A stretch of DNA of 9,108 nt, from the NCBI GenBank assembly GCA_028712345.1, contig JAQTQF010000056.1, positions 1 through 9,108 of the forward strand, read 5' to 3'. Positions 1 to 4,662 of the stretch are shown one piece after another; the stretch's first letter is position 1, and each line of letters opens with the position of its first letter. The DNA is from Phycisphaerae bacterium. Its GTDB lineage: Bacteria; Planctomycetota; Phycisphaerae; Sedimentisphaerales; UBA12454. The notes beneath the pieces are model-generated. The model saw only the letters and a program-made list of their open reading frames with translations, did not search any database and was not told where the DNA came from. The position numbers were made by a program, and so were the translations under genes.

Positions 1-113
1 TTGTTTGTCCAGAGATTATCGCCGGAACCATTATCCCAGGTAACCGCCAGGGCAAACAGTGAATTTGATATTAGTAATAGAGCGATAAAGATTTGAATTA
101 TTTTTGTTTGCAC
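1..113 (-). CDS. Secreted protein, N-terminal fragment (GTG start, runs off left edge)
   Basis: Reading the minus strand from GTG at 113-111 gives 37 codons open to the window edge. The product begins (M)QTKIIQIFIALLLISNS and continues LFALA, then VTWDNGSGDNLWTN. That is a short basic N-region, a hydrophobic core and a small-residue cleavage site near residue 23 (FALA), so a Sec signal peptide is likely. The W-x-N-G-x-G-D-x-x-W-x-N pattern just after it is common at the mature N-terminus of planctomycete PEP-CTERM or autotransporter-like beta-strand proteins. The start is supported by an AGGAAGG SD (121-127, minus) seven bases upstream and by an in-frame stop at 126-128. It lies downstream of two PEP-CTERM genes in the same direction but does not share their leader. 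I see no convincing promoter in 114-168. The function cannot be assigned from this fragment, and a third PEP-CTERM protein is only a guess. Confidence 0.72.
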   Translation of the reverse strand, partial: MQTKIIQIFIALLLISNSLFALAVTWDNGSGDNLWTN

Positions 114-168
114 GGGAAACCCTTCCTAAATCTATGTATTTAAAAGTTAGGGAATCAGCCCAATTCTC

Positions 169-208
169 AAAAAAGCGCAGGTAAGCCCTTTAAAAGACTT
201 ACCTGTGC
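169..208 (-). terminator. Rho-independent terminator after the first PEP-CTERM gene
   Basis: A perfect 8-bp stem (178-185 CAGGTAAG with 198-205 CTTACCTG) extends through a G-U pair and two more G-C pairs (175-177 with 206-208). On the minus strand it is followed by six T (169-174). It starts 19 bases past the stop codon of the 227-1030 gene and separates it from the gene at 1-113. A shorter T-run on the other side (212-216) makes weak activity in the plus direction possible. Confidence 0.85.
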
Positions 209-226
209 CCATTTTTGTTGAAATTT

Positions 227-1030
227 TTACTTCCTGCGATACAGAATGAGAGAACCCAGGCCGAACATAAGCATAGTGGCCGGTTCCGGTACATAAACAG
301 TTGTCATACCGGGTGTAGTTACATCGTAATCGACCTGTACTGCTGCTCCGCCAAGTCCTGCGATTAACCCGTTGCCGATATAACCGTTTACTTTGTCAAC
401 ACTGTCGCCGAAGATAACCAGTTTGCCGTCATTTCCGATTTCCAGCAATCCTGTCGCGAGGGAACCGCCGTTTTCCATTCGGAAGTTTGCGGCAGTGATT
501 GTGCCGCCGTGCAGATAAACCGTTCCAACGCTTGCTTCTTCGCTGTATTCGGCAATGCCGAAGTATTTGCTGGCGCCGAGAATGTTGATGCTGCCGCCTG
601 TCATATAAACGGTTCCTGCCCCGTGAAAGCCGACATAGAGATGGCCGCCTAAGTTCATTTCGCCGCTGTTCACATAAAGCGTGCCTGACTCTGCTGCTAC
701 ATTTCCCATAATGATGTAGTCGCCGGTAGTAAGTCTGCCACCGTCAATTGTCAGCTCGCCTACTCCGCCTGAGCCGCCAATCATAACATTCCACGCTTCG
801 GCATTTTGGGTTTCTACGCCGAGCACGGCACCGGTTGCGGTCTTGAAGCCGGCCTTGGTTTTGTCCACACCATCAAATGAAAACGGTACAAACCCTGCAT
901 CCCAGTTTGCCGCGGTGTTCCAATCAGTGCTGACACTGCCGTTCCACTGATTGTAGATAGTTGCCGCCGGCGCAGAAACAACCACGCTCAACAGCAACAC
1001 AAAAATGAATTGTAAACTAATCTTTGTCAT
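227..1030 (-). CDS. PEP-CTERM sorting domain protein (beta-helix-like), paralogue A
   Basis: This 267-aa exported protein is predicted to be processed at its C-terminus by an exosortase. Residues 1-22 form a signal peptide (MTKISLQFIFVLLLSVVVSA). The mature N-terminus has a W-N-G...DWNTAANW motif. Residues about 90-205 are Gly-rich, with repeated G-T-L/V-Y-x-x-x-G-G rungs such as GTLYVNSGEMNLGG and GTVYMTGGSI, suggesting a short right-handed beta-helix or stacked beta-strands. The C-terminus has the tripartite PEP-CTERM signal: VPEPAT from residue 247, a hydrophobic segment, and the basic tail YRRK. The start is set by the signal peptide and an AAGGGAGG SD. The gene is roughly 60-65% identical by eye to the 261-aa protein at 1430-2215, so they are tandem duplicates. 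Known for the class: PEP-CTERM proteins are surface or matrix-associated. The specific function is unknown and no enzymatic motif is visible. Confidence 0.9.
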   Translation of the reverse strand: MTKISLQFIFVLLLSVVVSAPAATIYNQWNGSVSTDWNTAANWDAGFVPFSFDGVDKTKAGFKTATGAVLGVETQNAEAWNVMIGGSGGVGELTIDGGRLTTGDYIIMGNVAAESGTLYVNSGEMNLGGHLYVGFHGAGTVYMTGGSINILGASKYFGIAEYSEEASVGTVYLHGGTITAANFRMENGGSLATGLLEIGNDGKLVIFGDSVDKVNGYIGNGLIAGLGGAAVQVDYDVTTPGMTTVYVPEPATMLMFGLGSLILYRRK

Positions 1031-1052
1031 CTTCCTGCCTCCCTTAAAAAAA
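1028..1052 (-). promoter_or_regulatory. Conserved SD/leader segment of paralogue A
   Basis: On the minus strand a run of T leads into AAGGGAGGCAGGAAG and then ATG. The GGGAGG SD lies seven bases before the start codon. The 25 nt are identical to 2213-2237 in front of paralogue B, including the T-run. This segment is better conserved than the coding DNA just downstream, so it may be retained for translation initiation or post-transcriptional control rather than only by recent duplication. Confidence 0.75.
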
Positions 1053-1119
1053 GTAACATTGACTTTTACGCCCCCTTTTTTTTGCTGTGCGTCAAGAAAG
1101 ATACACCTTAATTATCCTG

Positions 1120-1149
1120 ATTATAGCTGGATTTGAGTTTTAATGTCAA
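1120..1149 (-). promoter_or_regulatory. Sigma70-type promoter of paralogue A
   Basis: The minus strand reads TTGACA (1149-1144), an 18-bp spacer, then TATAAT (1125-1120), both exact consensus hexamers. Transcription would begin near 1113, giving a 5' UTR of about 80 nt. The same arrangement occurs ahead of paralogue B, which supports the call. Confidence 0.8.
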
Positions 1150-1151
1150 GG

Positions 1152-1187
1152 AAATTATGAGAAAATTATGAGAAAGCATACGCGTAT
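1152..1187. promoter_or_regulatory. Direct repeat plus palindrome upstream of the paralogue A promoter
   Basis: The 13-mer AAATTATGAGAAA occurs twice (1152-1164 and 1163-1175), spaced 11 bp or about one helical turn. The first copy begins two bases beyond the -35 box. Next to it is a perfect 10-bp palindrome, ATACGCGTAT (1178-1187). The position fits an activator site or UP-like element. Neither motif is found at the paralogue B promoter. No regulator is identifiable. Confidence 0.4.
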
Positions 1188-1233
1188 CAAGATAATAAGG
1201 AATAGTTTAGTCTACAACATCTTTAATATTCTG

Positions 1234-1330
1234 CCGCAATTCTACGGGTTTCAACCCGTAGATGAAGTTATCCGCCAAAGGCGGACAGGCAATGCCTGTT
1301 GCGGTAAATCCCACGGGTTTTAACCCGTGG
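1234..1330. repeat. Cluster of four perfect hairpins, REP-like intergenic element
   Basis: The 1031-1429 gap has no gene; this cluster is its main feature. The hairpins are: TCTACGGGTT-TC-AACCCGTAGA (1241-1262); TCCGCC-AAA-GGCGGA (1271-1285); ACAGGC-AAT-GCCTGT (1285-1299); and CCACGGGTT-TT-AACCCGTGG (1311-1330). An outer stem, CCGCAA (1234-1239) with TTGCGG (1299-1304), can enclose the first three. The outer hairpins share the ACGGGTT/AACCCGT core. It lies downstream of the paralogue B terminator and upstream of the paralogue A promoter, as expected for REP or other palindromic repeats. Its repetition elsewhere in the genome cannot be seen here. Confidence 0.65.
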
Positions 1331-1376
1331 AAATTTAGTTGGAATGTATCGAATTAATTTTTTTATTTGTGCTCAT

Positions 1377-1409
1377 AAAAAAAGGCTCTGTGTGAATAAC
1401 AGAGCCTTT
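1377..1409 (-). terminator. Rho-independent terminator after paralogue B
   Basis: A perfect 11-bp stem (1381-1391 AAAGGCTCTGT with 1399-1409 ACAGAGCCTTT) has a 7-nt loop. On the minus strand it ends in a run of seven T (1377-1383). It lies about 20 bases past the paralogue B stop. Confidence 0.9.
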
Positions 1410-1429
1410 TGATTTTTGGATTTAAATTC

Positions 1430-2215
1430 TTATTTCCTGCGATAGAGAATAAGAGAACCTATACCAAGGATGACCATTGTGGCTGGTTCTGGTACAGAAA
1501 CAGTCGTTTGGTTTTCAACGGCATCGTAATTGACCTGCAATGCACCGCCAATGCCGGTGATCAGGCTATTGCTGATATAACCGTCTATTGCTGAAACGAC
1601 ATCACCGTTAACAATCAGTTTGCCGTCATTTGCAATTTCCAGCAATCCGCTCGCAGCAGAACCGGCGTTTTCAATCCGGAAAGTGCTGGCTGTGATGGTG
1701 CCGCCGTGCAGATTGACGGTTCCAACACTTGTCGCAACATTTTTTTCGCCGATTCCGAAAACGCTGCCGACACTGATGCTGCCGCCTGTCATGTTAATTG
1801 TTCCCATGCCGTTGAAACCGACATAGAAATTACCGCCCAAGTTCATTTCACCGCTGCTTATGTAAAGCGTGCCTGTTTCTGTTGCGGTGTTTCCCATGAT
1901 GATGTAGTCGCCGGTTGTAAGCTTTCCGCCGCTAACCGTTAACTCACCCACTCCAGGTCCGCCGATGATAACCTGCCAGGCTTCGGCATCCTGAGTTTCT
2001 ACACCAAGAACGGCGCCGGTTGCGGTTTTAAAGCCGGCCTTAATTTGACTTGTGCCATCGTCGGAAAATGGTACATAACCTCCTGCCCAATTTCCTGCGG
2101 TGTTCCAATCGGTGGTGCCGGCATTTCCGTTCCACTGATTGTAGGTTATCGCCGGTGCAGAAACTACCACACTCAGCAACAACGCAAAAGTGAATAATAC
2201 ATTAACTTTAATCAT
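1430..2215 (-). CDS. PEP-CTERM sorting domain protein (beta-helix-like), paralogue B
   Basis: This 261-aa exported protein is the tandem paralogue of the 227-1030 product. It has a signal peptide (residues 1-22, ending VVVSAPA), a W-N-G...TDWNTAGNW mature N-terminus, Gly-rich beta-rungs (GTLYISSGEMNLGG, GTINMTGGSI, GTVNLHGGTI), and a PEP-CTERM signal starting VPEPAT at residue 241 and ending LYRRK. The blocks AGFKTATGAVLGVET, TTGDYIIMGN and SGEMNLGG are identical in both copies. The differences are mostly substitutions plus a few one- to three-residue indels, so both copies look intact and under selection. It has its own promoter and terminator. An exosortase, not in this window, would be needed for sorting. 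The molecular function is unknown; a structural or glycan-contacting surface role is only inference. Confidence 0.9.
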   Translation of the reverse strand: MIKVNVLFTFALLLSVVVSAPAITYNQWNGNAGTTDWNTAGNWAGGYVPFSDDGTSQIKAGFKTATGAVLGVETQDAEAWQVIIGGPGVGELTVSGGKLTTGDYIIMGNTATETGTLYISSGEMNLGGNFYVGFNGMGTINMTGGSISVGSVFGIGEKNVATSVGTVNLHGGTITASTFRIENAGSAASGLLEIANDGKLIVNGDVVSAIDGYISNSLITGIGGALQVNYDAVENQTTVSVPEPATMVILGIGSLILYRRK

Positions 2216-2237
2216 CTTCCTGCCTCCCTTAAAAAAA
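2213..2237 (-). promoter_or_regulatory. Conserved SD/leader segment of paralogue B
   Basis: It is identical over 25 nt to 1028-1052: T-run, AAGGGAGGCAGGAAG, ATG. The SD GGGAGG is seven bases from the start. Upstream of the T-run the two leaders diverge until the promoter hexamers. Confidence 0.75.
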
Positions 2238-2299
2238 ATAAATTAACTTCAAAATACACACTGTTGATGTGAATACTACAAAGACACCCCAACGAAATT

Positions 2300-2328
2300 A
2301 TTGTAGCTAATTTCGGTCTCTATGTCAA
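2300..2328 (-). promoter_or_regulatory. Sigma70-type promoter of paralogue B
   Basis: On the minus strand TTGACA (2328-2323) is followed by a 17-bp spacer and TACAAT (2305-2300). As at paralogue A, the -35 is followed by T and the -10 is preceded by AGC. The predicted start near 2293 gives a UTR of about 78 nt, matching paralogue A. It sits in the divergent gap 2216-2486, which holds no gene. Confidence 0.72.
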
Positions 2329-2430
2329 GTTAAACCCGTAATATTTGTTAAAATGGGCTAATAATCTGGGCCGGTTGGCAAATAAAACCCTTTACAGAGG
2401 CGACATTAATGTTTATATTGACTACAGAGT

Positions 2431-2460
2431 TTGACGATTTGCTGCCTAACCCCATATTGT
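2431..2460 (+). promoter_or_regulatory. Possible promoter of the GxGYxYP gene
   Basis: TTGACG (2431-2436), an 18-bp spacer and TATTGT (2455-2460) would start transcription near 2467, about 20 bases before the ATG and just ahead of the SD. The hexamers are imperfect. A second TTGACT at 2418-2423 has no good -10. Moderate support only. Confidence 0.45.
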
Positions 2461-2486
2461 GTGGTCTTTTAACAATGAGGAATGAA

Positions 2487-4412
2487 ATGAACCAAAAAAA
2501 CATTTTTGCAGCCATACTGTTGACAGTTCTTGTTTTAAACACGCATATTTTTGCGATAGACAAGATATACACATACGACCTTCGCGGCACACTGAAAGTC
2601 AATCTCGATGAGCCCAATCAGGTCAACGATATGTGGGATACCTGCCACGCAGTCGCGACATTGCAGGGGCTTGTCAACAGGAATGCACCGCAGTTGTATT
2701 TGATATATGTGGATTCCCAGCACAGGCCGGAAAATGTTGACCAGTATTGGCTGGATAAATGCTCGCAAAAAGGCCAATGGCTCTATGAAGTACCAAAAGA
2801 AGAGATAAAATCGTTTGAATCGCTGTTGGAAACCTTTAAAAAATTCGTCAACGGCGTTGTCGTTTATGACCCCCTGGTACCGGCAACAAGCAATGTCGCT
2901 TCTGCGGTAGCCGGGGCTGAGGGGCTTATCGCCGTCAGATACGACAAAAGAGCAGGCAGCGTTTATGATATTCTCGTAAACAAAATGAAGCTGCCTAAAA
3001 AGGTTAGTTTCGTTCAGGAAGACGGCAGCTCGATTTTCAAGGCCGACGGTAAAATCCCCGGCACACAGCGATATACCACCAATTCGCCCAAGTGCGACGC
3101 CTATATCTGGATGAAAATACATTACCTCGACAAAGGCAAATTAGACCCCAGAGTCGGGGCTTATTATATAGACTACTACTGGACTAAAAAACCCCGCAGA
3201 ACGGTTACTAATCATCATACTTTGACTAATCACGATTTCTTTGTCAGTAAAAAGGCCTGGTTCTTTGACCTCGACCCGTGGGCAGACGAGGCTGCCAATG
3301 ATGAGCCGGACCAGATACCCGGTCTCGACAGGAGAACGCTTCAGGAATTGCTTTTGAGCGCATACAAGCAGCTTGGCGGAAAAGAAATGATATATGTAGG
3401 CGGTTTTGTTCCCTGGGCGCACAAATACACCCAATTTGCCGGCTGCCGACACCCTGATGTCTCGACGGAATGGGAATACAGTGCGCTTTTAAGCGCTTAT
3501 AACGCATTTATGGATGCCGATGCCATCGCCTACGGTGCTATGGCAAACGCTTCCTTCTGGCAGCATTATCCGCTTAAACCGAATTATCCGCAGAAATGGG
3601 TAACCGACGAGGAACTGAAGACAAGGGGATACCTTAGCGATGACGGTCAGGTGAATTTTGACGGCAGGCAGTTCCTGATTTTCTATGTCGGAGACTATGA
3701 TTCCTCGGCGTGGGTCTATCAGAGGACTATGGACCTGTGGGACGACCCGAACAGGGGCAAGGTTCCTATGATGTGGTGTTTCAGCCCGGCCTTGTCAGCC
3801 AGAGCGCCTATGGTAATGGATTATGTAAGAAGCACCGCTGCCGAGAAAGATTATTTCGCCGCGGCGGATAATGGTGCAGGCTATCTCAACCCCGGTATGC
3901 TTCAATATCTGCATTATCTGCCGCTGGAGAGGCCGATTTCAGGTCTGCCCAGCGGAATTGAAGTATGGAAGCAGCACTGCAAGAAAAACTATGACAAGTG
4001 GGGACTGACTATCACGGGTTTTATTATTGATGGATTTGCTCAGGGCCTGAGCAAGACCGAACTGGACTGCTACGAGGCGTTCAGTCCAAATGGAATAATA
4101 TGGGTCAAAGGTTCGTATTCTTATCTGCATAATAATATGCCCGTGTTGCGAAGCGACTGGGATGTCAATAACGAAAATCCCGCCGATGCCGCCAAGGCAA
4201 TAACGCAAAGGGTAAAAGAGAGGCCGCTGCCGTTTCACTGGTTCAGAAATATTTTGAAAACGCCTTCGTGGTATGTGCAGGTCGTTGAAGAATTGAACAA
4301 GGCAAATCCGAAAATCGAGCTTTTAGACGCCCCGACATTTTTTGAGTTATATAGAATATACCTCAAAAGCAATCCCGACGCAGCGGCAGGCAAATATCCA
4401 TACTTTCCGTGA
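2487..4412 (+). CDS. GxGYxYP-family secreted putative glycoside hydrolase
   Basis: This 641-aa protein has a signal peptide (MNQKNIFAAILLTVLVLNTH..., cleavage near IFA|ID at residue 23). The start at 2487 is chosen because the signal peptide begins there and GAGG (2477-2480) lies six bases upstream; the longer reading from 2409 adds 26 residues without an SD and would bury the signal. The N-terminal part (residues about 25-270) contains YDLRGTL and CHAVATLQGLVNR, typical of the GxGYxYP N-terminal region. The C-terminal domain carries the signature as GAGYLNP (residues 463-469), preceded by SPALSARAP and followed by a GLPSGIEVWKQ stretch. The sixth signature position is Asn468, not Tyr. The family is annotated as a putative glycoside hydrolase, with activity and catalytic residues not established to my knowledge. 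It is expected in the periplasm or outside. It is followed by a strong terminator and is convergent with the alpha-mannosidase, suggesting but not proving a glycan-degradation setting. Confidence 0.88.
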   Translation: MNQKNIFAAILLTVLVLNTHIFAIDKIYTYDLRGTLKVNLDEPNQVNDMWDTCHAVATLQGLVNRNAPQLYLIYVDSQHRPENVDQYWLDKCSQKGQWLYEVPKEEIKSFESLLETFKKFVNGVVVYDPLVPATSNVASAVAGAEGLIAVRYDKRAGSVYDILVNKMKLPKKVSFVQEDGSSIFKADGKIPGTQRYTTNSPKCDAYIWMKIHYLDKGKLDPRVGAYYIDYYWTKKPRRTVTNHHTLTNHDFFVSKKAWFFDLDPWADEAANDEPDQIPGLDRRTLQELLLSAYKQLGGKEMIYVGGFVPWAHKYTQFAGCRHPDVSTEWEYSALLSAYNAFMDADAIAYGAMANASFWQHYPLKPNYPQKWVTDEELKTRGYLSDDGQVNFDGRQFLIFYVGDYDSSAWVYQRTMDLWDDPNRGKVPMMWCFSPALSARAPMVMDYVRSTAAEKDYFAAADNGAGYLNPGMLQYLHYLPLERPISGLPSGIEVWKQHCKKNYDKWGLTITGFIIDGFAQGLSKTELDCYEAFSPNGIIWVKGSYSYLHNNMPVLRSDWDVNNENPADAAKAITQRVKERPLPFHWFRNILKTPSWYVQVVEELNKANPKIELLDAPTFFELYRIYLKSNPDAAAGKYPYFP

Positions 4413-4418
4413 TACCCG

Positions 4419-4459
4419 AAAAAACAACAGCCTTCCGATTGAGTTCAGAAGGCTGTTTT
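4419..4459. terminator. Bidirectional intrinsic terminator between convergent genes
   Basis: The 10-bp stem AACAGCCTTC (4426-4435) pairs with GAAGGCTGTT (4448-4457) around a 12-nt loop. A T-run follows on the plus strand (4456-4459) and a six-T run on the minus strand (complement of 4419-4424). It closes the GxGYxYP transcript 14 bases past its stop and probably also the mannosidase transcript, whose stop is about 200 bases away across the MITE-like element. Confidence 0.85.
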
Positions 4460-4475
4460 ATTGCGCAAATATATA

Positions 4476-4650
4476 GGCAACCTCTAAAAACTTGTCCTCA
4501 CGAAAGCGGGGATGCCATTGTGAGGAGCGAAGCGACGAATCAATCTTCATTATTGTTTTGGCGTAAGCCATCCCTAAGTGGACAAAAAACGAGATTCTTC
4601 GTCCGCCTTCGGCGGAGTCAGAATGACAAGTAATATCTTTAGAGATGCCC
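4476..4650. mobile_element. MITE-like non-coding element with terminal inverted repeats
   Basis: The left end GGCAACCTCTAAAAA...CTTGTC (4476-4496) is inverted at the right end as GACAAG...TTTAGAGATGCCC (4625-4650). Both sides are flanked by TATA (4472-4475 and 4651-4654), consistent with a TA or TATA target duplication, though TATA is self-complementary and could be chance. Internally each half carries an inverted copy of a motif of the form ATTnTGA...CGAAG...GACGAA...AATCT (left 4517-4546; right, reversed, 4592-4624), plus a TCCGCC-TTC-GGCGGA hairpin (4601-4615). The ATTGTGAGGAGCGAAGCGAC segment resembles a short intergenic repeat I recall from many bacterial genomes. It encodes no transposase, so it would be non-autonomous. 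It ends 12 bases past the mannosidase stop codon, inside its 3' UTR. Confidence 0.65.
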
Positions 4651-4662
4651 TATAATTGTATA

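Noticed and set aside
114..168. Promoter for the left-edge gene (TTGGGC ... ATACAT)
   Set aside because: Both hexamers are poor matches, and the segment is short.
1031..1119. Riboswitch in the UTR of paralogue A
   Set aside because: The leader is about 80 nt of A/T-rich sequence with no conserved aptamer features or terminator/antiterminator pair that I can see.
1234..1330. CRISPR-like array
   Set aside because: The palindromes differ in sequence and size and have no regular spacers or repeat unit.
1409..1942. Plus-strand frames opposite the second PEP-CTERM gene
   Set aside because: They are antisense shadows of a Gly-rich repeat coding region with a clear signal peptide and sorting signal on the other strand.
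2409..2486. Longer N-terminus for the GxGYxYP protein starting at 2409 or 2475
   Set aside because: Neither start has an SD. The extension would put 26 non-hydrophobic-patterned residues before an obvious signal peptide, and the likely promoter lies inside it.
2348..3507. Minus-strand frames of 87-195 codons over the GxGYxYP gene
   Set aside because: They are antisense to a convincing secreted enzyme, with no SD and unlikely composition.
4409..4633. Plus-strand 74-aa open frame after the GxGYxYP gene
   Set aside because: It translates through the intrinsic terminator and the MITE-like element; the FVRLRRSQND-type ending is the translated repeat, not a protein.
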